Shown here: piece after piece, positions 32,043-44,830 of the stretch | Layout of the letters: every line of letters begins with the position of its first letter | Position numbering within the stretch: position 1 is the first letter of the stretch | NCBI GenBank assembly: GCA_003255025.1 | Contig: QANY01009317.1 | Coordinates: forward strand, 496,001 to 560,000 | Reading direction: 5' to 3' | DNA length: 64,000 nt | Source of the DNA: Datisca glomerata | Taxonomy: Eukaryota; Streptophyta; Magnoliopsida; Cucurbitales; Datiscaceae | Program-made: the position numbers and the translations under genes | Notes under the pieces: model-generated | What the model was told of the DNA's origin: nothing | The model's database searches: none | What the model saw: the letters and a program-made list of their open reading frames with translations, nothing else

Positions 32043-34095
32043 ATCTCTCACTTGCCCTAAAGTAAATGTGGTATCTCTCTCAACCCTATGTTTCACACAT
32101 GACCCTCAATTGACTTTACAGGAAGAATAAACTTGTTGTTCTCATATACTAACATCATATTCGAGTTCGACTTCCATCTTATGAAATTATCACCATTAAG
32201 TTTTTCAAGTGCAAGTAAAGTAGGAATGGGGTAGCGAAAGATAGACATATTAATAACTGAAAAATAAGACATACATTATTCGATATAATTATAATAAATA
32301 TCAAGAAATTTGGAAAGTAAACGTGATGCATGAATGCAACATATTAAACACATAAATTTATCATTTATTAATCCACAATACGACAACCCAACAATTACTG
32401 TGTTGCCTTAAGGTCAGTCAGATTAATTTTAGAGTATCTATGAGACATTCTCATCCTTATTAATTAATACTTAAAATATCTCATATTTTCTCTTTTAATA
32501 ATAAGGTATCGCTAATTTGGTCAAGTCACAATTATCCACTCAAAGTTTAATTGTTACTTTGTGAGTGTAGCTCATTATTTCAGATTCCATGACTTGATTT
32601 AGAATATGCCACTTTATGATCGGTCAAAACTAAACTACATCACTTACTCCTATCTTTTTAATAAGTTCAACCTTAGTATTGATACAACTCGAAACCTTCC
32701 TTAAGGGGATGAAAACAAAGTCATCTCGAGGCCATCACTGTAGCTCACAGTGTTGTACTAATAATGGAGACCATTATTACCTTGACATGTCAACCTTCTC
32801 CCACTAACTATTTTAGGATAATGTGTTTCGATTTTTACTAATCAATTAATTCTAAATTAATTACTAGTTAAAATAACCTTCTGAATATAAAATTAACATC
32901 TAATTGGTCTAGGTTCATTTAACCTTCTAAATTAGGTGAATTTAGAATAAATAATTAATTACATTCATCAAACATTAATAAAAAACTTTTTTTAATAAAG
33001 TTGGTTATCCTAAAGGTTACTATCACCTTTAGTGTGGTGTAATTATCAAGTTTTAACTAATTAAAACCTAAGAGTTTAGATGCAATTGATTTCTCAAAAC
33101 AATTCATATAAACATTTTAAGAAAGTTCTAATCAATCATGTTTCTACTACTGAGATGCATTATTATATAAATGTGTGTGGAGTTTCATGTATGGCATGTA
33201 ATCAACTAATATATGGTTATGTTATCAATCAAATCAATATACAATTATTTAACAATTAAATAAATAAATGATGAACCGAGTGACTATTAAGTATTTCTAA
33301 ATTATAACCTTTGAAAAATAGAAATAATTACAAAGTGAGTTTCAAGAATACATATTTTCAAAATAGTTTTTTCTCCACCAGAGGTCCATCTTCATAATCT
33401 TCAAGTTTTGAATAAAACCCTTTTAATTAGAATAAATTATTTTTTCTAATTAAATATTCTCTATAATTATCTTTTAAAATTATTGAATTTGATTGGTCAA
33501 AAAATAATTTAATGACTTTTCAAACATGGGTCAAATTCAATCAGTAAATTAATTTTAATTTTCATAAAATTAAAACTAATAATTAATTTTAAAATTTAAA
33601 AGATAAAAGTTAGAGATAGGAAAAACATTGCAGGGATGGGTACCATGGTATCATGGTTTCTTGGAAACTTCCCTTACAGTAATAATAATTGTCACCAACG
33701 ATAGGACTCTTCGACCACCGCTGACCGTCACGACACAGATTTTTCTAGAGGTGTCAGCCCCAGAAATTCAATATTCGGTGCAGGCGTAAGAATTCATTAG
33801 GAATTCCTAATTATTTTTTCTTCTTCGTGCGTTCTTCGTCTTCTTGCGATCAGAATTATTACAACATGATATTCAAAATAATAGTACAAAAATTCATATA
33901 CCCCAAAATGACTTACACAAGATCTAAGAAAACTAAAATAACAAAGCCTAAATTCATAGTCACCATACAATTAACGATTCATCATTAAACTATATATTCA
34001 AAAACAAACTATACATTCATTCATACATATCAAAATATATTATAAACAATGCAAGAACACCCACACAGCATTTAATATACAAATAGATAATGACC
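32043..34095 (-). pseudogene. Deleted body of copia element 1: RNase H end, gag start, leader
   Basis: Just right of LTR 1 about 90 bases match the post-RNase H region and polypurine tract. At about 32136 the sequence switches to the gag N-terminus (complement of 32136-32260, also present at 39610-39740), so everything from gag to RNase H has been lost. The rest, to 34095, is a long AT-rich leader. No coding potential remains. Confidence 0.75.
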
Positions 34096-34107
34096 GCTCT
34101 GATATCA
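34096..34107 (-). other. Primer-binding site next to LTR 2
   Basis: GCTCTGATATCA is the reverse complement of TGATATCAGAGC, one base from the canonical TGGTATCAGAGC of the initiator methionine tRNA site. It lies two bases from LTR 2, which proves that LTR 2 is the 5' LTR of element 1. Confidence 0.85.
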
Positions 34108-34109
34108 AA

Positions 34110-36356
34110 TGTTGGAAACTCGGCGTTCATGTGACATAAGCGGTGGGGCTTTCAAAAATTTATCAAAACATAATCTTCTTCTATAAAACGAAAACAAACG
34201 CGACGCTACAGTTTCCAAAAAAAAATCTTCTACTGAAAACTCTTTTTCAATCGGATCCATTATATATTTATATATTAAATCAAAGACATACATGAATATA
34301 GAATATATACCTCTCGTAGTCCAATTAAGCGTTCTTACAATACTACGATCTTTTTATCCCACGAACAACAGACTTCAAGATCCACACCACAATCTTCCAA
34401 GTCAATCCTCAAACACACTAGAACTTGTGTGGGGACGTAGAATATATCGAGAACAAATTTTTTTCTCCAGATATACTTAACACATGAGATCTAGAGATTT
34501 TGGAGAATAACTAATTTTTGTGAGACAAAAATTTGTGAGCAAAAATATTTGATTAACACACAGAGCTTTAGATTAACTATTTAATCTCAGAGAGTTTCAC
34601 CCTAATAACAAGTGCACAGTTCTAAACTGATTTTAGTTCTGAAGCCAATAGAATAATATCAATATATATTTTCTAGTTCAAGGCACATCAGATTTTTAGA
34701 AATATACACAAAATAATAAATTAATTATAAATGTGTCATTGTAGTGGGACCCACTATAATTTTACACCACTGCAGTACAAAACAAGATTGTAGTGTGCCG
34801 TTAAGTGTCATAGTGCCTCACGGCATTGTAGTCTCACGACACCACTGTAATGCCGTGAGGCACTACAATATGCCACGTGTCACTATAGTGCCACATGGCA
34901 CTCTAGTCCACGTCAATCTTTGATTCTCAATCAATGATTGACATGTGGTTGCCCAACATACCACGTGGCAATTTTTACAAATTTTTTATTTATTTCAATC
35001 AGATAAATATCAAAATATTAGTTAATTCAAAATTAACTTATATGATCATCCATATCAATTAGCTTATTTGTTAGTTCACAAAACAGGTTTATTGATTCAC
35101 ATTTTAAATTATTATCTAATAATAATTTAAATTATCTAATTTTACAAATTAGATATACTGCAGCACTTATCGATAATTCTAAAATTAGTCGCTATAATTA
35201 TTTATCTGTAATTTTTGAAAATTACTATAAATAATTTTATTAACTAATTCTTAATTAATTAATCACACATAATCATCTCATAATTATATACTTACCCCAG
35301 AAATATAATTCATTTTACAAGTTAGTCCTTTCTCATGTCCTGAAATATTTACACCATAGACTGTGTAGTACAGAGGTGACTTGGAGATTATGTACCTATA
35401 ATACTAATCTCTAATAAACCAGATTATGAATTAAATTTTTTAATTAAATAATTTTATTTATTAATTCCATTACTACTCCAATATAAATATAAAATTGCAC
35501 TCTTAGAGATTATAGAATGTGTTTTTAGAGCATTCTCGTGTAGTCCACCGATATAATTATTTCGTGTAATTATGTCTTTCGATTATTGGTTCGTAAATTA
35601 CAACTGGTCAAAATTATCATTTTACTCTTATAATTATATCTTGATCCTTAAATGTCATTAATTCCCTAGTTAATGACTAATTTATAATTGTTAAATTTGA
35701 GATAAATAATTATTCAGTTCCAGAATTAACACTTAAGTGAACCAATATACGATCAGTTATGAAAGCTTGGATTTTAAATCTTGTAAGATAATATTCCGAG
35801 CTATTCATATCACTTAATCTTCAAAACAAAATTCATTAGCATGTTTTACAAACAAGCCTTAACGAATGAATCGAAAGACCCAGTAGACATGCATAGGGGT
35901 TCATGAATACTAAGGATTCAAACTGATCTACATATGATCATCAAATTTTCTGTGTATTAAATCTTTACGATAAACAACAAGTTAATAAAGATATTAATCT
36001 ACATCAGTCATGTCATATATAATTTTATTATATAAAGTACATTCACTAAGATGTCTATCCACATCAATAATCCAGATCTAGATCACATACATTCATAATT
36101 CATAGTGAACCGTACTAGCAAACATTCATTAAAAATTTCATACTTTATTATGTTGTTGACAATTTTATTCATTATCTATAATCTTAATCTTCTCGTACTT
36201 ATAAAATATCATAGTCTCATTAATGAATATGGAATTTTTATATATTTATATAAATTATCAATAATAATTTAAAGGAACAATTATATGAAAAATGTATTCC
36301 ATTAAATTTAATATTAAAATGTCAAAACACATGCTTTGAGGGCACTACGCCCAACA
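34110..36356 (-). mobile_element. Copia LTR 2, shared by two element bodies
   Basis: Begins TGTTGGAAACTCGGCG and ends GGGCACTACGCCCAACA (plus coordinates). The left side has a primer-binding site (5' LTR of element 1). The right side has the post-RNase H tract of another body (3' LTR of element 2). It therefore serves both, as in a tandem array formed by recombination. Confidence 0.85.
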
Positions 36357-37800
36357 ATCTCCCCCTTGTCTTAAATCAAATATGACATCTCTCTTAACCT
36401 CATGTTTCGCACATGACCCTCAAATGACTTCGCATGAAGTGTCTTGGTAAAAGGATCAGCTAAGTTCTGATATGAAGTTATCTTCATAATAATGCATCAT
36501 CTCAATGCATGATCTCTCTTACAAGAAGTTATTTCCTCTCTATGTGCTTTCCCCTCTTATAACTCATTAGTTCTTTGGAATTAGCTACCGCCCCACTATT
36601 GTCACAACACAGAATCACTCACTTTTCAATATCTCGAGCTACTTCTAGATATGTATAAAACTTTCTGAGCCATACTGCTTCTTTTGCAGCTTCATAAGAC
36701 TATATTTGGCATTTATAGTGGAATTTGTAATATTGGATTTTTTAATACTTCTCTACACTACAGCTCCTCCACATTGGGTGAATACTGATCCAGACATCAA
36801 CTTTCAACTATCTTTGTCTAATTGAAAATCAGAATCAGTATCTAATGGGGTTCAAGTCTCCACCTGAGTAAAAAGCATAAAATTTCTCATTCTTCTAAGA
36901 TACTTGAGAATGATCTTTACTGCAATCCAATGTTCTAAACCAGGATTTGATTGATAACGACTGACAATTCCCATCGCATAATAGATGTCTGGTCTTGTAC
37001 ACAACATGGCATACATGAGAGTGCCAACATCTAAAGCATAAGGAATCTTTCTCATATCTTCTTCCTCCTGAGGTGTCTTAGGATATTTCTCCTTAGAGAG
37101 GATAATTCCATGTCTAGTTAGTAGTTGACATTTCTTGAAATTCTGCAAAGAGAATCTTTCCAGTACTTTATCAATATAAGATGCCTGAGAAAGTGCTAAG
37201 AGCTTGTTCTTTCTATCCTGTATCTTTGATGTATATAACACAAGAATCGTCAACATTTTGCTCGAAGCTATATGATTTTAATCCATAAATGGATTTAAGT
37301 AACTTGCATGCGAACTGATCTTCCCCGTTTTTCATGAACCCTTCTTGCCGCATCATATATATGATTTTTTCAAGAGAGCCATTCAAAAAAGTTGTATTGA
37401 CATCCATTTGTCATATTTCATAGTCTAAACTAGCGACTATGGATAAAATGATGTGAATGGATTTCAGCATGGCTACGGGAGAGAATGTTTCTTCATAATT
37501 GACTCATTCTCTTTGTGTATAACCTTTGGCTACCAGTCGTGCCTTGAAAGTCTCTACTTTTCCATCCGCACCTCTTTTCTTCTTGAAGATCCATTTACAT
37601 TTATTGGGCCTAACATCTTCAGATGGATCTATAAGTTCTCGACGGGATTGGAATGCATCGATTCAATTTCCTGGTTCATGTCATCTTGTCATTTCTCCTC
37701 TTTAGGATCATCCATCGCCTCTTTAAAGGTTAATAGATCATCCTTATCAGTGTCAGATACTAGGACATTTGCCTCTAGTTCATAGAGAATAGGTTTTCTT
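36357..37800 (-). pseudogene. RNase H and RT of copia element 2, with active-site deletion
   Basis: From right to left on the minus strand. The RT start is seen in other-frame pieces (37450-37800: conserved KWIFKKKRG and VAKGYTQ-type blocks). Then MDVNTTFLNGSLEKIIYM (37407) and FACKLLKSIYGLKSYSFEQN with DDSCVIYIKDTG. The sequence then jumps directly to QDRKNKLLALSQASYIDKVL, so the YVDD-containing segment is deleted. Next come KCQLLTRHGIILSKEKYPKT, CTRPDIYYAMGIVSRYQSNP, HWIAVKIILKYLRR and decayed RNase H to about 36400. It cannot encode an active polymerase. Confidence 0.85.
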
Positions 37801-38990
37801 ACGACCCTCCCACTACGACGTTGCACTAAGGTTTGTTAAATAGGAATAATGATTTATGTGGTTTATCATTTATCAGTTAATGATGAAGGTGATTTAATCA
37901 CATCAGACACTAGTTATTTAAGAACTACTTTGCTTCAAGGTTTGAAGTTTTCCATATAGTCGCATTTACGGATATTGGCATTTATCGATACAAACACCTT
38001 TTGATTCTTGTGACTATAAAAGTACCTACTTCTAGTCTCTGGAGTATAGCCAACGAATATACACACTTCATACCTTGAGTCTAACTTTTCAGTCTTGGGT
38101 CTAAGAACGTGAGCTTGATACTCCCATATACGAAAATGAAGCAAACTAGGTTTAGAGCCATTCTATAACTCTAAAGGTATCTTGCTTACAGACTTAGAAG
38201 GCACTACATTCAACATGTAAGATTCCGCTTGAAATGCATATCCCTAAAGGGTAGTGATCAGTAGCTTAACATATACCTAATCATATCCAATAAGGTTCAA
38301 TTTATCCTTTCTGAAACACCATTTTATTGTGGCGTTTCAGATGTTTTATGTTGGGATAGAATGTCATACTCTAGTAGGTAATACTTGATATCTAAATCCA
38401 AGTATTTATCACCTCGATCTGATCCAAGTGTTTTCAATGATTTACCTAATTACTTTTCACCTCAGCTTTGAAGTTCTTAAACTTTCCAAAAGTTTCAGAC
38501 TTTCTATGCATTGGGTAAATATAACCATATCTAGAGTAATCTTCAATAAAAGTGACAAAATATTTATACCCACCTCTAGCTTATACATTGATCGGTCCAC
38601 AGACATCACTATGTACTAGCTCAAGTGGTTCCTTGACTTTTTGGCCATTTCTTGTGAAATGTCTCTTGGTCATTTTTCCCTCTAGACAAGATTCACAAAA
38701 AAAGAGTCAGAAATTTTAGTTATCTCAAAGCACCATGCTTTGTTAGCTTGTTTAAAAAGAGTCCTAAATTAATATGTCCCAACCTAAGATGCCATAGATA
38801 CGTGTTATCATCATCATGAGAAACTCCTTGTCGTTTATTACTTTTATGATTCATTATTTTAAATAATTTAGAATTATTTAACGCGCGTTCAGTCGATTTA
38901 GACATATACAGTCTGTCTGATACCTTATCATGACAAATATTGAATCCATTCTTCATAATAATAAACTCATTATTAATTAAAGAAACTTCA
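37801..38990 (-). pseudogene. Integrase and GAG-pre-integrase of copia element 2
   Basis: Integrase C-terminal block AHVLRPKTEKLDSRYEVCIF with VGYTPETRSRYFYS (38144-37935). A degenerate core lies to the right. The pre-integrase stretch TYLWHLRLGHINLGLFLNKL is at 38720-38956, next to SDRLYMSKSTERA. Stops split the frame into short pieces. Confidence 0.85.
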
Positions 38991-39760
38991 AAAATTGTTC
39001 ATGCATTAACGAAAAAGAAATCAAATTTCTCAAAAATCCACGAATATAATAAATATCGTTCAAAACTAAATAATTATTTCTAAAATTAAGACGGACTATC
39101 CCCAATACTTTTGTTGACACGAGCGCACCATTTTCAACTCCCATTATCACCTCTCCATCAGCCAATTCCCTTGACGAATCAAGCATCTGCAGAAAAGAAC
39201 GTACATGGTTAGTGGCTCATGAATCTAATATCAAGGATGACAAATCATATTCCACTAAATAAGCTTCGAGTACAAGTAAATCATATTTACCTTTCCTTTT
39301 CAGCTTGAAAAGATACTTGTTACAGTTTCTCTTCCATTGACTTTCAATTCCACAATGAAAAGCATTTTCCCTTGGTTCTTTCTTATTGGAGTTGTTGTCT
39401 TTCTTGTTCTTCTTGGTCTTTAGGTGACTTCTCAGATTTCTTTCTTGTCTTATTCTTACTTTTGTCATTACCATTGTTCTTCTTCCTTTCGTTACTATAA
39501 ACAACACAAGAAGAAGGGTTTGGCTCAGCAACATTTGCCTCGCCCCAATGGTAGCTCTTGCATCTATAATCCATGCATTGACAATAGGATTTTGAGGATA
39601 CTCTTCAGTAAGAATAAACTTGTTGTTCTCATATACTAACATCATATTCGAGTTTGACTTCCATCTTATGAAATTATCATCATTAAGTTCTTCAAGTGCA
39701 AGTAAAGCAGGAAAGGAGCGCAAGATAGACATATTAATAACTGAAAAAGAAAACATACAT
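38991..39760 (-). pseudogene. Gag and protease region of copia element 2
   Basis: Gag begins near 39730 (MSILRSFPALLALEELNDDN, FIRWKSNSNMMLVYENNKFI). It then loses its middle: after NPIVNAWIIDARAT it resumes in a basic K/N/E-rich stretch and a zinc knuckle in which the first Cys and the central His-Trp pattern are altered (FHCGIESQWKRNC). The protease motif D-S-G-A-T-N-H is D-S-stop-A-T-N-H at about 39208-39213. Downstream frame VENGALVSTKVLGIVRLNFR is the protease core. In intact elements gag and pol form one polyprotein. Confidence 0.8.
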
Positions 39761-39796
39761 TATTCAATATAATTATAATAAATATCAAGAAATTAG

Positions 39797-39992
39797 GCAA
39801 ATAGGCCACTATAGGAAAATGAAGAAAAAAAATGGCCCAAAAGGTTGTAATTTACACAAATGGCCAAAATTTATAATGATCCATCCTTAAAACCTAAAGA
39901 ACATGGTAAAAATACCAAATTATCCTCACTAATAAGGGACTCCCGCGCAACCCTCACGCATAATGTTACGTAGTTTATAGATATATACTATG
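39797..39992 (+). repeat. About 195 bp direct repeat, copy 1
   Basis: From GGCAAATAGGCCACTATAGG through CTCACTAATAAGGGACTCCC to GTTTATAGATATATAC. A second copy lies at 40528-40725. Together they bracket a fragment of copia RT. Family not recognised. Confidence 0.85.
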
Positions 39993-40004
39993 GTGTATAA
40001 TAAT

Positions 40005-40520
40005 CCATAAATGAATTTAAGTCATTTGCATAATTTCTGATCTTCCCATTTTTTCATAAACCATTCTAGTTGCATCATATAGATGCTTTCTTCAAGAGAG
40101 TCACACAGAAAAGCTGTCTTGACATCCATTTATCATATTTCATAGTCTAAACTAGCCGCTATGGATAAAATGATGCAAATGGATTTTAGTATGGTTACGG
40201 GAGAGAATGTCTCTTCATAATCGACTCATTCTCTGTGTATAGCCTTTGGCTACCAGTCATGCCTTGAAAGTCACTACTTTCTCATCTGCACCTCTTTTCT
40301 TCTTGAAGATCCATTTACATTCAATGGGCCTCACATTTCAGGTGGATCTACAAGTTCTCAGATAGAATTGGAGTACATCGATTCAATTTTCTGGTTCATG
40401 GCATCTTGCCATTTCTCATTTTCAGGATCATCTGTCGTCTCTTTAAAGGTTAATGAATCGTCTTTATCAGTGTCGGACACTAGGACATGTTCCTTTAGTT
40501 AATAACAATTACTTTTTTTC
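40005..40520 (-). pseudogene. Second fragment of copia RT N-terminus
   Basis: Closely matches 37277-37790 (both give MDVKTAFL/MDVNTTFL and the W-I-F-K-K-K-R-G region on the minus strand). Stops and an indel are present. It is separate from the main body and flanked by the 195 bp direct repeats. Confidence 0.85.
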
Positions 40521-40527
40521 TCAATTA

Positions 40528-40725
40528 GACAAATAAGCCACTATAGAAAATAAAGGAAAATGGCCAAAAAGTTGTAATTTGCATAAAAGGCCAAAATTCA
40601 TAATGACTCGTCCTTAAAACCTAAAGAACATAGTAAAAATACAAAATTTTCCTCACTAATAGGGGACCCCCGCGCAAACCTCACACAAAATGTTACTTAG
40701 TTTATAGATATATACCTTATGTTAT
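40528..40725 (+). repeat. About 195 bp direct repeat, copy 2
   Basis: Matches 39797-39992 with scattered differences (GACAAATAAGCCACTATAGA; AACCTAAAGAACATAGTAAA; GGGACCCCCGCGCAA). Confidence 0.85.
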
Positions 40726-41058
40726 ATAATAATATACTATGTTATGTATTTTTTTGGAATATATGTAATATAGTATATAAACATAAATGAATGGTATATA
40801 ATTACATACTGTATTATACATCATTGTATATCCTTTGTTATGGCGTATATAGACATATACGTTATAGTACAAATATACATATTGTGTTATGTAGTTTTTA
40901 GTCTACAATTTTACAATATATACACAAAATTTTGTAGTATATTTACCATAGTATATTTTGATATACTATCATTCATAGTATTTATGTAGTATATTTTACA
41001 TACCATCAGTAAATCGTAGTATATCTATAGTATAATTTTATATACTATTAGTATATCG
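40726..41058. other. TA-rich sequence with repeated TATACTAT/ATAGTATA motifs
   Basis: No coding potential. The same TATATACTA-type sequence resumes at 43024, on the far side of LTR 3, as expected if the LTR inserted into it. Confidence 0.6.
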
Positions 41059-43023
41059 TATTGGCGCTAGCGCGACGGTAGCATGGGGCTTTTAAGAATT
41101 TATAAAAATGAATCTTTTTCGATAAAAGAAAATAAACGCGACGCAATGGTTTTCAAAATAATTTTTTTATTAAAAACTCTTTTCAATCGGATCCATTACA
41201 TATTTATATATTAAATCGAAGACATATATGAATATAGAATATATACCTCTTGCAGTCTAATCAAGTGTCCAGCAAGCCAACGATCTTTCGTTCCCACAAA
41301 CAACGACCTTCGAGATCCACACCAAGATCTTCAATGTCAATCTTCAAGCACACTAGGACGTGTGTGAGCACGTAGAATAATTAATTACAAAATTACCATT
41401 GCAGTGGGATCCACTGAAATTGTGCACAACTGTAGTGCCACACGACACTGTAGTATGTCGTGAGATATCACAGTGCCTCACGACACTATCATTCACAACA
41501 CTACTATAGTTACGTGTGGCACTGCAGTATTGCATGCCTAACTGTAGTGTAAGATGGCACAACACTACTCCATGCCAATTTCTGATTCCCAATCAGTGAT
41601 TGACATGAGGTAATCCAACATGTCACATACCAATTTCTGTAAATTAATTAATTATTTTAATCAGATAAATATCTAAATATAAGTTAATTCAAAATTAACT
41701 TATCTGATAATCCATATCACCTAGCTTATCTGTTAATTCACAAATAATATATTTAGTTGATTCAAAATTAAATTATTATCTAATAATAATTTAACATTAT
41801 CTAATTTCATAAATTAGATATACTATATCACTTTTCGATAATTAGAAAATTAATCGATATAATTATTTTTATATAATTTCTGAAAATTAATATAAATCAT
41901 TTAAATTAATTAATTACACATAATTATGTACTTGTCCTAGAAATATAATTCATTTTGCAAGTTAATCCTTTTCTCATGTACTGAAATATTCACACCATAG
42001 ACTGTGTAGAATAGAGGTGACTGGGAGACCATGGACCTATAATCCTAAGCTCTAACAAATCAAGTTATTAATTAAACTCTTTAATTAAATAATTTTATTT
42101 ATTAATTCTATTATTATTTCACTATAAATATGGAATTGCACTCTTAGAGATTATAGAATGTATTTACGGAACATTCCCGTGTAGTCCATTGATATATTCA
42201 TTTCATATAGTCTTGTCTTCCCATTATTAGTTCTTAAATTAGAACTTGTCAAAATTTACATTTTACCCTTCTAATTACATCTTGATCCTTAAGTACCATT
42301 AATTTATTAGTGAATTACTAATTTATAATCGTATTATAAATTTGAAATCAATAGCCATTCGGTTTAAGAATTAAAACTTAAGGGAATCAATATACGATCT
42401 GTTAAAAAAGATTGGATTTCAAATCTTGTAAGATAATGTTCTCAGCTATCCATATTACTGAATCTCCAAAACAAAAGTCATTAGCCTGTTTTATAAATAA
42501 ATATTAATGAGTGAATCAAAAGATCCAGTAGACATATATAGGAGTTCATTACTATTCAAGATTCAGCTGATCTACATATGATCATCAGATTTATGTTTAT
42601 TAAATCTTTATGATAAACGATAAGGTTAATAAAGATATAAATTCACATCGGTACTGTCCTATATAATCTTATTATATAAAGTATTTTCACTAAGATACTC
42701 ATTCACTAAGATACTCATTCACATCAACCATTCGAATCTAGATCACATGCAGATGCATTCATAATGCTTAGTAAATTGTACTAGCAACCATTCATTAAAG
42801 ATTTCATACTTTAATATGTTGCTAACATTTTATTCATTATTTATGATCTTAACCCTCTCGTACTAATACAAGATCATAGTCTCATTAATGAATATAAAAT
42901 TTTCATATATTTATATAAATTATTCAACAATAATTTAAAAGAACAATTATAAGAAAAATATAATTACATCAAATTTAATATTAAAATGTCAATACACATG
43001 CTTTGAGGGCATAACCCCCAACA
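41059..43023 (-). mobile_element. Copia LTR 3, apparently solo, with internal deletion
   Basis: Begins near TATTGGCGCTAGCGCGACG and ends GGCATAACCCCCAACA. Compared with LTR 2 it lacks about 300 bases after CACGTAGAATA (41376). No primer site or coding body adjoins it directly, so it looks like a solo LTR. It could be the far LTR of element 2, if 39.8-41.0 kb was inserted later. Confidence 0.75.
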
Positions 43024-43740
43024 ATATATATGTAGTATATTTTTATATACTACCCGATATATTTTTATATACCATGGCGATGAAGGAAGCCATGACCAGA
43101 TGTGGTCGCGGTGAGGGAAGCCATTACAGATCTGGTCGCGGCGGATGGCGGAGCCGTCAGTCTCTCTATGGTGAAGATGAACCCTATTAGTTATAGAAAG
43201 GGCAAAAATGTAAATGACCAAAAAACTATAACTAACTAGCAAATTAAATGGAGAATTCGACCATATGTGTAAAATATAACATTAAAAGCCATAATACAAA
43301 ATTGAAACTTAAAATAACTTAAATCCCTAATTTTCCTTACTTTTTTTATAGTTGATTAATGGGTTGTTTTATTCGGCCTTTTATTCCCTATCTTTTACAT
43401 GGAGCTTCAAGATTATATATATTTAAATTGTAAATCAATATTTACATACCAAATTTAATGATTATATATATATATATATTTAAATTTGTGGATACAAATC
43501 ATTATCTAACTTTTATTGTTAATCATTCGGCCACTAAATGAAGAATACAAAAGGAGGATGGTACTTAATATATATTTCTAATTAATTTTCATCTACAAAA
43601 ACCACAACCATTATAGTGCAAAATATTATCATATTTTTTATCCAAAGTTTTTTTTTCCAATTAACAACGCAAATTTGTAAAGCAAAATTGGCTATCTGAC
43701 TACAATGAGATCAAATCAAATGTAGTTTGTGTAGCCATGA
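43024..43740. other. No gene seen; short (TA)n run
   Basis: Contains a (TA)n microsatellite near 43462-43480 and a G/C-richer stretch at 43075-43170 with the repeated phrase GAAGCCAT...GATCTGGTCGCGG/GATGTGGTCGCGG. No open frame of note. Confidence 0.45.
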
Positions 43741-44830
43741 CCCACCATCTATTTATTTTTTCTTTATTCATTCGCTCCATACTTTTCTTACATAATATCA
43801 AATTAAATATTAAATCATTTTTTCAACATTCAACCTCTACATTTAATAATATTTTAATAGATATCTTACAAGCGTAGTATACACGATACTTATATGATGA
43901 TTGTGTAGATATTGTGTACACTTCATGATGCCTAGACGATAATTGTGTCGACATCGTGTACACTACACGATATCTACACGACGATCATGTAGCCATCATG
44001 TACACTACACCTACGCGATGTCTACACGATCGTCGTGTAGGCATCGTGTGCCCATGCCACTACTTTTTCTTCATTCTTTCCACCCAATACTTTTCTTACA
44101 TAATATCAAATCAAATGTCAAATCATTATTCTTAAATACTCAACCACCATATTTATTAATGTTTAAATAAATATATAAAATTAAATATATTACATGTGTA
44201 GTGTATATGATGCATACACGACGATCGTGTACACTACACGATGTGTACATGACGATTGTGTAGCCAACATGTACCCATTGCCTACACAACGATCGTGTAA
44301 CCATCGTGTACTCATTGTCCACTACTTTTTCTTCATTCTTTCCACCCAATGCTTTTCTTACACAATATCAAATCAAATGTCAAATCATTCTTCTTCAACA
44401 CTCAATCTCTATATTTATTAATATTTAAATAAATATATAAAATTAAATATATAACATCTGTAGTGTATATAATGCATACACGACATCTGTAGTGTTATCA
44501 ATTGTGTAGCCATTGATAACACTACACAATGATTACACTACGATCATGTAGGTATCATATACCTATTGTCCACTACTTTTTCTTCATTATTTTCCCAAAT
44601 ACTTTTCTTACACAATATCAAATCAAATGTGAATTCATTATTCTTCAACACTTAACCTTCATATTTATTTATATTTAATAAATATATAAAATTAAATAAA
44701 TTACATATGTGTTGTACATGATGCCTACATGATGATTCATGTAGCCATCGTGTGGACTGCACAATGGGCTTATAGGCATCGTCCAGCCATCTTGTAGACT
44801 AGACGATGGGTACACGGACGTCGTGTACCC
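43741..44830. repeat. Four-unit tandem array with CTACACGATG motifs in each unit
   Basis: Units begin with a CACTACTTTTTCTTCATTCT-type phrase at about 43743 (diverged), 44058, 44320 and 44571. They continue through TTTTCTTACACAATATCAAA and an AT-rich part, and end in a short cluster of CGATCGTGTACACTACACGA-type motifs (43870-44055, 44190-44315, 44460-44565, 44700-44825). Period is 315, 262 and 251 bp. Confidence 0.85.

Noticed and set aside
29837..34293. Repeated minus-strand frames with a YVFDLIY-type stretch
   Set aside because: They lie within copies of the 2 kb LTR near its end. Similarity reflects LTR duplication, not a gene.
41059..43023. LTR 3 as the confirmed 5' LTR of copia element 2
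   Set aside because: No primer-binding site lies to its left, and 1.3 kb of unrelated sequence separates it from the gag. A solo LTR is the simpler reading.
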